From positions 310,001 to 374,000 of the forward strand of contig NZ_JAHVXI010000002.1 of the NCBI RefSeq assembly GCF_021032705.1: a stretch of 64,000 nt of DNA. Reading direction: 5' to 3'. The notes beneath the pieces are model-generated. The model was not told the origin of the DNA. It saw nothing but the letters and a program-made list of their open reading frames with translations, and ran no database searches. Source of the stretch: Psychroserpens luteolus (GTDB taxonomy: Bacteria; Bacteroidota; Bacteroidia; Flavobacteriales; Flavobacteriaceae). A program made the position numbers and the translations under genes. Positions 1 through 8,817 of the stretch are shown here, one piece after another. The first letter of the stretch is position 1; every line of letters starts with the position of its first letter.

Positions 1-2
1 TT

Positions 3-209
3 GAAAAGATCGGACTCAAACATGTTGGTATTAGCAGTGATTTTGATGGTGGTGGTGGTGTTGAAGGTTGGAGTGATGCTTCAGAAACCTTTAATGTAAC
101 TTTAGAATTAGTAAAACGTGGATACACCGAAGACGAAATTGAAATGCTATGGAGTGGTAATTTGCTTAGAGTCTTGGATGAAGTTGAAGCAATTGCCAAA
201 AAAAGTTAG
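3..209 (+). CDS. Membrane dipeptidase, peptidase M19 family (C-terminal fragment)
   Basis: The first 68 codons of the window, reading from base 3, are the end of a protein whose start lies to the left. The visible residues include ISSDFDGGGG followed by a Gly-Trp-Ser-Asp stretch, and later WSGNLLRVLDEV. This is the typical C-terminal pattern of M19 (renal-dipeptidase-type) zinc peptidases, which cleave dipeptides and use the SDFDG segment near the active site. The metal-binding N-terminal half is outside the window, so activity and signal peptide cannot be judged. The gene converges with a small leftward gene, with no clear hairpin between them. Family assignment rests on motif memory only. 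Confidence 0.85.
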   Translation, partial: EKIGLKHVGISSDFDGGGGVEGWSDASETFNVTLELVKRGYTEDEIEMLWSGNLLRVLDEVEAIAKKS

Positions 210-225
210 TAATCAAATAAAAAAG

Positions 226-537
226 TTATAAGGCGTTTTTAAAATCGATATATCGCATTACAACAGTCACTACAAATAATAAGAAGAGTATGGAATTTGC
301 AATGATCCCAAATATCTTTTTAACAGAATTAGGGTCTTTTAATCCTTTCATACTAAACACAAAACCTATAATTGAAGACACAAACACTAAGATCATTAGG
401 AAACCACTAACATATCTATAAAAATCTAGTGAGATCTTTTCATTAGCAGCTAAAAATTGTAACAACAAAAATAGTAGAAACGTTACAATTGTAATAATTG
501 CGAATTGAAAGCCTTTCTTTGAGTGTGATGATGTCAT
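226..537 (-). CDS. Small three-helix membrane protein, function unknown
   Basis: This 103-residue protein has three hydrophobic segments, at about residues 12-31, 42-63 and 74-94, so it is an inner-membrane protein. I do not recognise a named domain. The middle loop (FSMKGLKDPNSVKKI) resembles the short loop of small DUF4190-like membrane proteins, but this is weak. It starts only 9 bases beyond the stop codon of the upstream E1 dehydrogenase gene on the same strand, so it is probably co-transcribed with it. The ATG start leaves a short polar leader before the first helix. Confidence 0.6.
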   Translation of the reverse strand: MTSSHSKKGFQFAIITIVTFLLFLLLQFLAANEKISLDFYRYVSGFLMILVFVSSIIGFVFSMKGLKDPNSVKKIFGIIANSILFLLFVVTVVMRYIDFKNAL

Positions 538-546
538 GACTGTAAT

Positions 547-2547
547 TTAATAAGCTAAAAGCTCTTTTAGTGCATTTTCAAAACGTCCTTTAGCCATGTA
601 TTGTTCTTCCAATTGATTAATAAACGGAATTGGCGTTTCCATACTAGCAACGCGTCTTACTGGTGCATCCAAGTGTTCAAAAGAATGTTCCATAATTAAC
701 GATGAAATATCACTAGCAATACCTCCAAATAATGAATCTTCTTGTAAAATAATGGCCTTTCCTGTTTTCTTGACAGAATCCAAAATAGCATCTAGATCTA
801 ATGGCTGAAGGCTTCTCAAATCAATCATATCAGCACTAATATCAGCATTATTATCTAGTGTCTCTAAAGCCCAATGCACACCAGCACCATAACTAATAAT
901 TGTCACATCATTACCTTCTCTTAGCATAGAAGCCTTTCCTAAAGGTAGTGTGTAATAATCTGTAGGCACTTGTTGACGAATACTTCTGTACAACGCTTTA
1001 TGTTCAAAGAACAATACAGGGTTTGGATCTTCAATGGCTGCTGCTAATAATCCTTTTGCGTCATAAGGAAATGCTGGATATACGACTTTTAAACCTGGTG
1101 TTTTAGTAAACCAAGCTTCATTAGTTTGTGAATGAAATGGTCCAGCGGCGACACCTCCACCACAAGGCATTCTAACAACAACATCAGCCTGTTGATTCCA
1201 GCGATAATGTGATTTTGCTAAATAGTTCACTACAGGATTAAAACCAGAAGTCACAAAATCTGCAAATTGCATTTCCATGACAGCCTTCATTCCCGCAATA
1301 GATAATCCCATAGCAGCTTCTACAATAGCAGACTCACAAATTGGTGTATTTCGAACGCGATCCTTACCAAACTGCTTGACAAAACCTTCGGTGATTTTAA
1401 ATACGCCACCATATTCTGCAATATCTTGTCCCATAATAACCAAATCATCATACTTCTCCATCGACTGTTTTAAACCTTTAGAAATAGCATCAATAAGTCT
1501 AAGTTCTTCTGTTTTTGATTTAGGCTCAACCGCTTTAAAATCAAAAGCTTTATAAACATCTTTAAGTTCTGTCTCTATATTTGGTACAATAGGCGCTTCA
1601 TCAAATGCCATTTGTAAATGCTCATGAATCTCATGCATTATCCCTTCCTTGATTGCAACTTCCTGCTTTTCGGTTAAAATCTTCTCATCTTTTAAATAGG
1701 CTTGAAAATTTTCTAAAGGATCTTTCTTAGCCCATTCTTGCATCAACGTTTTAGGTACGTATTTTGTTCCACTTGCCTCTTCATGACCTCGCATTCTAAA
1801 TGTTTTGAATTCGACCAGAATTGGTCTAGGACGTTTACGAATACTTGCTGCAAGCTTTTGCATTTTTGTATAGACTTCAATAATATTATTACCATCAAGA
1901 ATAAAAGATTCCATACCATAACCCTTACCTCTATCAGCAATATCTTTACATCTGTATTGTTCATTAGTAGGTGTAGACAAACCATACCCATTATTCTCTA
2001 CACAAAATAATACTGGTAATTGCCAAACAGAAGCGACATTTAAAGCTTCATGAAAATCTCCTTCACTAGTTCCACCCTCGCCAGTAAATACAGCAGTGAC
2101 TTGTTCTTTGTTTTTTAATAGACTCGCTAATGCAATACCATCAGCGACACCTAATTGTGGCCCCAAATGTGAAATCATTCCAACAATATTAAACTCTTGG
2201 GTTCCAAAATGAAATGATCGATCACGACCCTTAGTAAAGCCATTTGCTTTACCTTGCCACTGACTGAACAAACGATACAAAGGAATCTCTCGAGTCGTGA
2301 ACACACCCAAATTACGATGCATAGGTAGTATATATTCTTCCTTGTTCATTGCCATGGTCACACCAACTGAAATAGCCTCTTGGCCTATTCCGGAAAACCA
2401 TTTAGAAATTTTACCTTGGCGCAATAGAATGAGCATTTTCTCTTCTATCATGCGAGGTTTAAGCATATTCTTATAGAGACTCAATAGGGTCTTGTCGTCT
2501 AAATTTTTTCTATCGTAGGTTATTAATCTCTTGGTTGAGGTCAACAT
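547..2547 (-). CDS. Fused E1 alpha/beta 2-oxoacid dehydrogenase (thiamine diphosphate dependent)
   Basis: At 666 residues this is a fusion of the alpha (about 1-325) and beta (about 345-666) subunits of the E1 component of a 2-oxoacid dehydrogenase, most like branched-chain or acetoin-type enzymes. The alpha half holds the thiamine diphosphate motif beginning GEGGTSEGDFHEA and ending ENNGYG. The beta half has the transketolase pyrimidine-binding region (MGQDIAEYGGVFK) and the C-terminal domain. E1 decarboxylates the 2-oxoacid and acylates the lipoyl arm of E2. No E2 or E3 gene is nearby, so the partner must be encoded elsewhere. Fused E1 proteins are common in Bacteroidota. The exact substrate cannot be told from sequence. 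Confidence 0.9.
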   Translation of the reverse strand: MLTSTKRLITYDRKNLDDKTLLSLYKNMLKPRMIEEKMLILLRQGKISKWFSGIGQEAISVGVTMAMNKEEYILPMHRNLGVFTTREIPLYRLFSQWQGKANGFTKGRDRSFHFGTQEFNIVGMISHLGPQLGVADGIALASLLKNKEQVTAVFTGEGGTSEGDFHEALNVASVWQLPVLFCVENNGYGLSTPTNEQYRCKDIADRGKGYGMESFILDGNNIIEVYTKMQKLAASIRKRPRPILVEFKTFRMRGHEEASGTKYVPKTLMQEWAKKDPLENFQAYLKDEKILTEKQEVAIKEGIMHEIHEHLQMAFDEAPIVPNIETELKDVYKAFDFKAVEPKSKTEELRLIDAISKGLKQSMEKYDDLVIMGQDIAEYGGVFKITEGFVKQFGKDRVRNTPICESAIVEAAMGLSIAGMKAVMEMQFADFVTSGFNPVVNYLAKSHYRWNQQADVVVRMPCGGGVAAGPFHSQTNEAWFTKTPGLKVVYPAFPYDAKGLLAAAIEDPNPVLFFEHKALYRSIRQQVPTDYYTLPLGKASMLREGNDVTIISYGAGVHWALETLDNNADISADMIDLRSLQPLDLDAILDSVKKTGKAIILQEDSLFGGIASDISSLIMEHSFEHLDAPVRRVASMETPIPFINQLEEQYMAKGRFENALKELLAY

Positions 2548-2572
2548 TATGTTTAAAATTGCGTTAGTAAAT

Positions 2573-2580
2573 CAAATGTA
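2573..2580 (-). promoter_or_regulatory. Bacteroidota -7 box (TAnnTTTG) for the E1 gene
   Basis: The minus strand reads TACATTTG here, an exact match to the Bacteroidota -7 consensus, 25 bases ahead of the E1 ATG. No clear TTTG -33 element is seen at the usual spacing. Confidence 0.5.
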
Positions 2581-2661
2581 AATAAAAATTGACGTTTTTA
2601 AAGGTTCAGACCATTTATTTTTAAGCGAAATTGAAATGTGTGATTTTACCAGTATTTTCGC

Positions 2662-2669
2662 TATTTTTG
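2662..2669 (+). promoter_or_regulatory. Bacteroidota -7 box for the 2OG-Fe oxygenase gene cluster
   Basis: TATTTTTG matches TAnnTTTG exactly and lies 31 bases before the ATG at 2701. No good -33 element is seen. It probably drives the rightward run of genes up to about 6.7 kb. Confidence 0.5.
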
Positions 2670-2700
2670 TTAATCGAACTACAATAAAATCCATTTTAAA

Positions 2701-3648
2701 ATGAATAGAATACCAAGTGTGAATCTTCAGGATTTTCTTTCTGGAGACGAAAGCAGAAAGCAGAAGTTTATAAATGAAATAGGAAAAGCATACCAAGAAA
2801 TTGGATTCGTAGCTCTTAAAGGTCATTTTTTAGACGATCAGCTCGTAGATAATTTATATAAAGAAGTAAAGAATTTTTTTAGTCTACCTGTGGAGACTAA
2901 AAGAAGTTATGAAATTGAAGGTATTGGCGGACAACGTGGATACGTATCCTTCGGAAAAGAAAGTGCAAAAGGGAAGAAAGAAGGTGACTTAAAAGAATTC
3001 TGGCATTTTGGTCAGTATGTCGAAGATGACCCAGAACGTGCCAAAGAATATCCTGATAATGTAGAAGTTAAGGAAGTTCCTGAATTCAATACAATTGGTA
3101 AAGAAACGTACCAGATGCTTGAAAAAACTGCTAAATATGTATTACGTGCACTAGCCTTGTTCTTAGATTTGGAAGAAAATTATTTTGATAATTACATTCA
3201 TAATGGTAATTCTATCTTAAGACCTATTCACTATCCTCCTATTCTTGAAGAACCGGAAAATGCAGTTCGTGCTGCTGCTCATGGTGATATTAATTTAATT
3301 ACACTATTAATGGGTGCTCAAGGACGAGGTCTACAAGTTCAAAATCATGAAGGCGAATGGATAGATGCCATAGCAGAGCCAGACGAATTAATGATAAATG
3401 TAGGTGATATGTTATCACGTCATACAAACAACAAACTAAAATCTACAATACATCGTGTTGTTAATCCGCCTCGTGAACTTTGGGGAACTTCACGGTATTC
3501 TATACCATTTTTTATGCATCCAATAAGTGAAATGAAATTGGATGTTTTGGATAGCTGTATTGATGAAGACCATCCGAAACAGTTTGCTGATATTACAGCT
3601 GGAGAGTTCTTAAATGAACGTTTGGTTGAACTTGGATTAAAGAAATAA
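2701..3648 (+). CDS. Isopenicillin N synthase-like 2-oxoglutarate/Fe(II) dioxygenase
   Basis: This is a 315-residue soluble enzyme of the isopenicillin-N-synthase-like superfamily. An N-terminal DIOX_N-type region covers about 1-125, followed by the double-stranded beta-helix core. The iron triad is visible as H194 and D196 in AAHGD and H251 in STIHRVV. The 2-oxoglutarate-binding Arg-x-Ser is R265-S267 in SRYSIPF. Such enzymes hydroxylate, desaturate or cyclise small molecules. The substrate here is not predictable. It leads a rightward cluster, followed after 18 bases by an SUI1-type factor. Confidence 0.88.
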   Translation: MNRIPSVNLQDFLSGDESRKQKFINEIGKAYQEIGFVALKGHFLDDQLVDNLYKEVKNFFSLPVETKRSYEIEGIGGQRGYVSFGKESAKGKKEGDLKEFWHFGQYVEDDPERAKEYPDNVEVKEVPEFNTIGKETYQMLEKTAKYVLRALALFLDLEENYFDNYIHNGNSILRPIHYPPILEEPENAVRAAAHGDINLITLLMGAQGRGLQVQNHEGEWIDAIAEPDELMINVGDMLSRHTNNKLKSTIHRVVNPPRELWGTSRYSIPFFMHPISEMKLDVLDSCIDEDHPKQFADITAGEFLNERLVELGLKK

Positions 3649-3666
3649 ATCTATTTATTATAACAA

Positions 3667-3999
3667 ATGGATTTAAAAGATCAATTAAAGAACCTCTTTC
3701 CAGATCATGTATCTGAGGATATTTCCGAAGAAAAACACACAAAAGATCAAGGCATTTGGTTACAAGATGACCCTATCCTTTGTAAGTACGAAAAAAGAAA
3801 AGGTAAGCCTATCACAATTCTTGAAGGTTACACTGGCGCTGATGAAGATTTTAAGAAGTTAGCCAAAGAACTCAAGCAAAAGTTAAGTGTTGGAGGTAGT
3901 TTCAAAGATGATAAAATCATCATTCAAGGTGACTATAGAGATAAAATCATGCAGATTTTAAAAGATAAAGGGTTTAATGTGAAGCGCGTTGGAGGTTAA
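3667..3999 (+). CDS. SUI1/YciH-type translation factor
   Basis: This 110-residue protein has a variable N-terminus and a C-terminal SUI1 domain at about 45-110. The typical signatures are ITILEGYTG, LKQKLSVGGSFKDDKI and IQGDYRDKIM, ending in VKRVGG. SUI1 proteins are homologues of eukaryotic eIF1, and bacterial YciH is thought to influence initiation fidelity on the small ribosomal subunit. The stop codon abuts the ATG of the next gene, and the codons for the final Gly-Gly form a GGAGGT stretch just before that ATG. This could act as a Shine-Dalgarno sequence, although the family motif alone explains it. Confidence 0.88.
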   Translation: MDLKDQLKNLFPDHVSEDISEEKHTKDQGIWLQDDPILCKYEKRKGKPITILEGYTGADEDFKKLAKELKQKLSVGGSFKDDKIIIQGDYRDKIMQILKDKGFNVKRVGG

Positions 4000-4947
4000 A
4001 TGAGTTTAAGTACATTACATATTACTAATGGTACAAGTTTGACCAATTATTTGTTCCAATTAGGCATTTCAACAACAGAAAATACAATTACCTGGCAAGA
4101 GACACTTTGTGTAGGCCCTACTGTTGAAGACATTTCATCAAAAGAGTTTTTCAAAATAAGAAAAGCATTTTTCAAATCATTTTATAATATTAGCTTGAGT
4201 CGGAAAGAAATGAATAGTGAACTCAAAAAGCTGGATAAAATTTCTGATTTTACTGAAATTGTATTGTGGTTCGAATATGATTTATTCTGTCATATTAACA
4301 TGGTAGCCGTTATTAGTTTATTAGAACAAAAAGGTATTTATTTACCAATATACCTTGTATGCAGTGGTCGTGTTGAAGGAGAAAAAGGACTGAAAGGACT
4401 TAGTGAACTCAAACCAAAACAATTAGAAACCCATTATCACGATAAGGTTAAGCTAACTGTTGATGATATTGCTCTGGCAAAAAACATCTGGCGGATTTAC
4501 TGCGGAAAAGATCACAACTTATTATTACCGCTTATATTAAGATCGTCTTCATTTGAATATATGAGTATTTGTTTGAAAGCTCATATTAAACGTTTTCCAG
4601 ATACTAGAAGTGGTATTAGTACCCTTGAATATAATATATTAAAACTTGTCAAAGAGAATACTATTACTTCTAGACATCACTTAGTCGGTTACACCTTACA
4701 TTATCAAGGTTACTATGGCTATGGTGATTTACAATTAGAACGTGTCATCGATTTATTATCTATTTTTTTCATTGAAGAAAAAGGTAGCTTAAAGCTCAAT
4801 CGTGAAGGTCATTTAGCATTAAGTCATCAGCACAATTATCAAAAAGAAATGAATAACACTATTTATTTTGGTGGTGTTACTAGTTTAGATTATACCTTCG
4901 ATAAAAAACAAAACAAACTTATAAAAACAGTTGTTCATGCCAATTAA
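4000..4947 (+). CDS. DUF1835 domain protein
   Basis: The 315-residue soluble protein begins with the DUF1835 pattern (TLHITNGTSLTNYL, then TWQETLCVGP). A helical C-terminal half follows, matching the companion domain often found with DUF1835. No catalytic role is established for the family that I know of. The start directly follows the SUI1 stop, and the end overlaps the next gene by 11 bases, so these genes are translationally linked. Confidence 0.75.
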   Translation: MSLSTLHITNGTSLTNYLFQLGISTTENTITWQETLCVGPTVEDISSKEFFKIRKAFFKSFYNISLSRKEMNSELKKLDKISDFTEIVLWFEYDLFCHINMVAVISLLEQKGIYLPIYLVCSGRVEGEKGLKGLSELKPKQLETHYHDKVKLTVDDIALAKNIWRIYCGKDHNLLLPLILRSSSFEYMSICLKAHIKRFPDTRSGISTLEYNILKLVKENTITSRHHLVGYTLHYQGYYGYGDLQLERVIDLLSIFFIEEKGSLKLNREGHLALSHQHNYQKEMNNTIYFGGVTSLDYTFDKKQNKLIKTVVHAN

Positions 4948-5812
4948 AGCATCAGAATTAATATTAAATCCAGACGGCAGTGTCTATCATTTAAATCTTC
5001 TGCCAGAGCATATTGCTAATACCATAATAACAGTAGGTGATCCTGATCGAGTTAGTAGTGTTACCAAATATTTTGACAAAGTAAATTTCTCGACTCATAA
5101 ACGAGAATTTCACACACAAACTGGTGTTTATAAAGGAAAACCAATAACAGTTATTTCTACTGGTATTGGTACTGATAATATTGATATCGTATTTAACGAA
5201 TTAGATGCGCTGGTAAATATTGATCTTAAAAAAAGAGAGGTGAAATCTAAGCTAACCTCATTAGATATTATTAGAATTGGTACTTCAGGATCTATACAAG
5301 CAAATATCCCAATAGATTCATTTGTCGCAAGTGAATATGCAGCTGGGTTTGATAGTTTGTTACATTTTTATGACAGCGCTCAAGTTCAATATTTTGAAAT
5401 TTCTGAAGCATTAAAACGACAAACCAATTGGTTTGAAAAAAAATCTGACCCTTATGTTGTAAAATCTAGCGAGCGCTTGTATAAACAATTGTTTAGCGAC
5501 AAGACTTTCACGGGCTTTACAGCTACAAATGTAGGTTTTTATGGACCTCAAGGAAGAATATTGAGGTTGGCTATTCAAGATAACGACTTAAATGACAAGC
5601 TTGCAAATTTCAATCATAACGGTAGGACAATTACTAACCTAGAAATGGAAACTGCAGGCATTTATGGTATCGCAAATTTACTTGGTCATCATGCGTTATC
5701 CATGAATGCCATTATCGCTAATAGAGCGACTGGTGAGTTTAGTGCTGACCCAAAAAAGGTTGTAAACGACTTAATAGTTTACACTTTAGATAAAATTTTA
5801 GATTTAGATTAA
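4937..5812 (+). CDS. Nucleoside phosphorylase
   Basis: This 291-residue member of the PNP/UDP phosphorylase family cleaves the glycosidic bond of nucleosides with phosphate. It shows the phosphate-binding GDPDRV motif near residue 36 and a second conserved block, ISTGIGTDNIDIVFNELDAL. The C-terminal LEMETAGIYG matches the ribose-binding Met-Glu-x-Glu region. I chose the ATG at 4937. A TTG at 4931 would add two residues, but MPIKASELI is the usual beginning of close homologues as I recall them. The specific nucleoside is unknown. Confidence 0.88.
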   Translation: MPIKASELILNPDGSVYHLNLLPEHIANTIITVGDPDRVSSVTKYFDKVNFSTHKREFHTQTGVYKGKPITVISTGIGTDNIDIVFNELDALVNIDLKKREVKSKLTSLDIIRIGTSGSIQANIPIDSFVASEYAAGFDSLLHFYDSAQVQYFEISEALKRQTNWFEKKSDPYVVKSSERLYKQLFSDKTFTGFTATNVGFYGPQGRILRLAIQDNDLNDKLANFNHNGRTITNLEMETAGIYGIANLLGHHALSMNAIIANRATGEFSADPKKVVNDLIVYTLDKILDLD

Positions 5813-5831
5813 CAACGACAAAGTCAACATA

Positions 5832-6689
5832 TTGAAAACTATAAAAATTGGAGGTGTACCAGAACACTTTAATCTCGCCTGGTATTTAACATTAAAAAAT
5901 GGTGAGTACAAAGAAGAAGGTATTAATTTACGTTGGAAAGATTATTTTGGAGGTACAGGAGCCATGAATAAAGCACTTCGTGAGGGCGAAATTGATATTG
6001 CTGTCATTTTAACTGAAGGTATCATAAAGGATATTATTGATGGTAACCCTTCTAGAATTGTACAAACATTTGTACAATCACCGTTAATTTGGGGAATTCA
6101 CGTTGCAAATGATTCAAAATACAATACAATCGACCAGTTAAGAGGGACTAAAGCAGCCATTAGTCGCTATGGCTCAGGTTCTCACCTTATGGCCTATATA
6201 AATGCCGAAAACAATGAATGGAATCTTGATGAAGATATGAATTTTCAAGTGATTAAAAACCTTGATGGTGCTGTAGAAGGTCTAACTAATGGTGATGCAG
6301 ATTATTTTATGTGGGAAAAGTTTACCACAAAACCCATCGTTGATGACGGTGTATTTAGACGTATAGGAAACTGTCCTACACCATGGCCTTGCTTTGTAAT
6401 TGCTGTAAGAGAAGCATTTTTAGACACCAACCTAGAAGACGTTAAAACAATACTTAACATCATAAATGATACTACTCAGGAGTTCAAGCAAATCCCAAGT
6501 ATTGACAAAACTATTGCGAATAGGTATGATCAAAAACTAGAAGATGTACAAGAATGGTTATCACTTACAGAATGGTCTCAAAATCTTATTGATGAAAACA
6601 CCATAAATACTATTCAGGACAAGTTATTTAACTTAGACATCATCCCAAAAAAAATTGATTACAAGCAACTAGTAAAACAAATCAATTAA
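5832..6689 (+). CDS. Cytosolic periplasmic-binding-fold protein (NMT1/ABC substrate-binding type) without signal peptide
   Basis: The 285-residue protein resembles type-2 periplasmic binding proteins of ABC importers (IGGVPEHFNLAWYL, GGTGAMNKALREGEIDIAV, DQLRGTKAAISRYGSGSH). It begins straight into the first beta strand with no signal peptide or lipobox. The reading frame offers only a TTG start at 5832, because no ATG lies upstream in frame before the previous stop. No permease or ATPase gene is adjacent. It may be a cytosolic enzyme or ligand sensor on this fold, rather than a transport component. It is the last gene of the rightward run from 2701. Confidence 0.7.
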   Translation: MKTIKIGGVPEHFNLAWYLTLKNGEYKEEGINLRWKDYFGGTGAMNKALREGEIDIAVILTEGIIKDIIDGNPSRIVQTFVQSPLIWGIHVANDSKYNTIDQLRGTKAAISRYGSGSHLMAYINAENNEWNLDEDMNFQVIKNLDGAVEGLTNGDADYFMWEKFTTKPIVDDGVFRRIGNCPTPWPCFVIAVREAFLDTNLEDVKTILNIINDTTQEFKQIPSIDKTIANRYDQKLEDVQEWLSLTEWSQNLIDENTINTIQDKLFNLDIIPKKIDYKQLVKQIN

Positions 6690-6866
6690 TTTTTAGCTAG
6701 GAAAAACTAAAATTCAGTTGTTATATAATTGATTGATTTGGCTATTTGTAACGTCTAGAAATTAACGAAATTTTAGCTTTTTATTTCGTTAACTTTCTAT
6801 TTATCAAAATTTTAATTACATTTACCCCAACCAAATCTATGTGCTACTTGACAAAAACTATACATT

Positions 6867-7052
6867 ATGATAATAACAATTACTCTAATACTTTCATCTT
6901 TAGTTGCATTAAATTTTTTGTTATTGATATTTAGCTGTAACAAAACGACTAAGAAAGTTACTACAGAAAATAAAGTAATTTTTAAACCTACTAAATTACA
7001 AAAACCGACAAAACAACTTACTGCTACACAGTTGGCTCCTACTGGAAGTTAA
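6867..7052 (+). CDS. Small single-helix protein, function unknown
   Basis: This 61-residue product has one hydrophobic segment at about residues 2-24, containing a Cys, and then a basic, Thr/Gln-rich tail. It is either an inner-membrane anchor or a poor lipoprotein signal (LIFSC at about 20-24). A near-consensus -7 box (TACATTTA, 6817-6824) lies 43 bases before the ATG. I recognise no family. The hydrophobic start and the promoter-like sequence argue that it is real, but it is short. Confidence 0.5.
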   Translation: MIITITLILSSLVALNFLLLIFSCNKTTKKVTTENKVIFKPTKLQKPTKQLTATQLAPTGS

Positions 7053-7057
7053 GGTGT

Positions 7058-7723
7058 TTACCAGTGTATTTCTTTTATATTTCTAGATTTTAATTCTTTA
7101 TTGGCTTTGCTAAAATGCTTATTCCCAAACCAATAACCTCTATTAGCGCTTAATGGTGAAGGGTGACCAGAAGTTAATACTATATGTTTAGTAGAATTAA
7201 TAAGTTTAGCTTTCTTTTTAGCAAATCCACCCCAAAGTAGGAACACTACGTTTTCTTTTTCATCGCTCACTAGCTTAATTACTTGATCTGTAAATAACTC
7301 CCAACCCTTATTTTGGTGACTACCAGCTTGATGTGCTCTAACACTTAATGTTGCATTGAGCAATAGTATGCCTTGTTTTGCCCAACGCTCTAAATTACCA
7401 GATTCAGGATAAGGAATATCTAAATCGCTTTCAATTTCTTTGAAAATATTAATGAGCGATGGTGGATGTGAAATACCATCTGCAACTGAGAAACACAATC
7501 CGTTGGCTTGACCATCTCCATGATACGGATCTTGACCAATAATAACAACTTTAACAGCGTCTAAAGGACATAAATCAAACGCAGAGAATATTTGTGATCC
7601 AGGTGGAAAACATTTCGTTTTTGCATACTCATGCTTAACAAAATCCACTAAGTCTATAAAGTATGGTTTTTCAAATTCGTTAACTAGCCTGTGTTTCCAG
7701 CTATGGTGTATATTTACTTTCAT
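7058..7723 (-). CDS. ung: Uracil-DNA glycosylase
   Basis: This 221-residue family-1 uracil-DNA glycosylase excises uracil from DNA and so starts base excision repair. The water-activating motif GQDPYHGDGQANG is at 63-75 (catalytic D65). The uracil-binding region includes LLLNATLSVR, and the leucine-loop motif HPSPLS has H187. The length fits the family. It stands alone, converging with the small gene at 6867. Confidence 0.97.
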   Translation of the reverse strand: MKVNIHHSWKHRLVNEFEKPYFIDLVDFVKHEYAKTKCFPPGSQIFSAFDLCPLDAVKVVIIGQDPYHGDGQANGLCFSVADGISHPPSLINIFKEIESDLDIPYPESGNLERWAKQGILLLNATLSVRAHQAGSHQNKGWELFTDQVIKLVSDEKENVVFLLWGGFAKKKAKLINSTKHIVLTSGHPSPLSANRGYWFGNKHFSKANKELKSRNIKEIHW

Positions 7724-7768
7724 TTTATCTAAAAAAGAATCTTATTATCTAAAATATGAAATATGTCA

Positions 7769-7776
7769 TAAATTTG
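7769..7776 (+). promoter_or_regulatory. Bacteroidota -7 box ahead of the cupin gene
   Basis: TAAATTTG is an exact TAnnTTTG match 82 bases upstream of the ATG at 7859. It would give a leader of about 75 bases. No -33 element is visible. Confidence 0.4.
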
Positions 7777-7858
7777 TAGTATCATTTATAGTATATTCGC
7801 TATTACAAACATTAATTAGCTTAAAAACAAATAGATAACAAATCTTAACCATAACACC

Positions 7859-8737
7859 ATGTCACAAGAATTAAGAAATAGAATACAGAGTTTATTAGAT
7901 AAACCTCTGCTTGACCTGGAGACAATCGATACAATTAGCCACAAGGATTTTTTAAATAATTACATAAAAAAAAGAAAGCCAGTTAAAATTACCAATATGA
8001 TGGAAGACTGGGGAGCTACTAAGAAATGGTCCTTAGATTATTTTGAAGAAATTGGAAAAAACAAACAGGCGTATATTTCTAAAGGAAATATTAGACAGCA
8101 AGAAACTAAATGGGAATACGGGAATTTTATAGACTACGTAAAACAAATTAGAAATGCTAAAGATCATAAAGATGTTACATATCTAGCAAATCTTTCCATT
8201 ATTAGAATGTTTCCAGAATTAAAAGATGATGTTGATTTCTCTATACTTTCAGATCATAAAGTCAAAGACTCTATGTCGATTTGGATTGGTCCAAAAGGAA
8301 CAATCACTGGGTTTCACCAAGATAGAGCAGACAATATTCTTGCTCAAGTAAAAGGGTCTAAAGTTTGGTTAATTGTCGACGACAAACAGTCTAAATATAT
8401 GTATCGCAGTAAAAAATTCGAACCAGGATCAATTTTAAGCGAAATTGATTTAGAAAATTTTGATCGCGATAAATACCCTTTATTACAAGAAGCAGATATT
8501 TATTTTGTAGAGATTAACGCTGGCGAAATGGTTTTTAATCCTAAGAACTTTTGGCATTGTGTGTACTCGACAGATACTTCAATAAGTGTCAACTGCATGT
8601 CTTACACAAACTATGATTACATCGAAGGAAAATTAAAGAGTTTTGCTAAGGTAAGCCTGCACAACTTAGGCTTATACGGAACCGAAGATTGTGTATGCCA
8701 TTTTATTGATGATAATGGAAAACGCATAAGACGTTAA
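7859..8737 (+). CDS. JmjC-like cupin (cupin_8) 2OG-Fe(II) oxygenase
   Basis: This 292-residue protein has the JmjC/FIH-like cupin_8 fold. The iron triad is readable as H153 and D155 in FHQDRADN and H233 in NFWHCV, with supporting residues in KGSKVWLIV. The N-terminus holds the usual KKRKPVKITNMMEDW segment that precedes the fold. Bacterial members hydroxylate protein side chains such as ribosomal proteins, but this target is unknown. It has its own promoter-like box and lies 80 bases ahead of the MutS2 gene. Confidence 0.85.
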   Translation: MSQELRNRIQSLLDKPLLDLETIDTISHKDFLNNYIKKRKPVKITNMMEDWGATKKWSLDYFEEIGKNKQAYISKGNIRQQETKWEYGNFIDYVKQIRNAKDHKDVTYLANLSIIRMFPELKDDVDFSILSDHKVKDSMSIWIGPKGTITGFHQDRADNILAQVKGSKVWLIVDDKQSKYMYRSKKFEPGSILSEIDLENFDRDKYPLLQEADIYFVEINAGEMVFNPKNFWHCVYSTDTSISVNCMSYTNYDYIEGKLKSFAKVSLHNLGLYGTEDCVCHFIDDNGKRIRR

Positions 8738-8780
8738 TGACTATTAGATTTAAACATTTTATTAGTACCCCATTAATAAT

Positions 8781-8788
8781 TACCTTTG
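8781..8788 (+). promoter_or_regulatory. Bacteroidota -7 box for the MutS2 gene
   Basis: TACCTTTG matches TAnnTTTG exactly, 29 bases before the ATG at 8818. TTTT at 8757-8760 sits 20 bases upstream and could serve as a degenerate -33 element. Confidence 0.55.
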
Positions 8789-8817
8789 CGTCTTTTAGTA
8801 TGTAGAGGTAAACATTA

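Noticed and set aside
3988-3999. GGAGGT just before the DUF1835 ATG as a Shine-Dalgarno site
   Set aside because: It encodes the conserved Gly-Gly end of the SUI1 protein, and this phylum rarely uses such sites, so it is probably coincidental.
4931-4936. TTG start two codons before the nucleoside phosphorylase ATG
   Set aside because: The ATG at 4937 begins the conserved MPIKASELI, and the TTG form adds only two unconserved residues.
5832-6689. Futalosine menaquinone pathway (MqnB/MqnD pair) from the phosphorylase and binding-fold protein
   Set aside because: The phosphorylase looks like a general nucleoside phosphorylase, no mqnA/C/E genes are present, and this lineage normally uses the classical menaquinone route.
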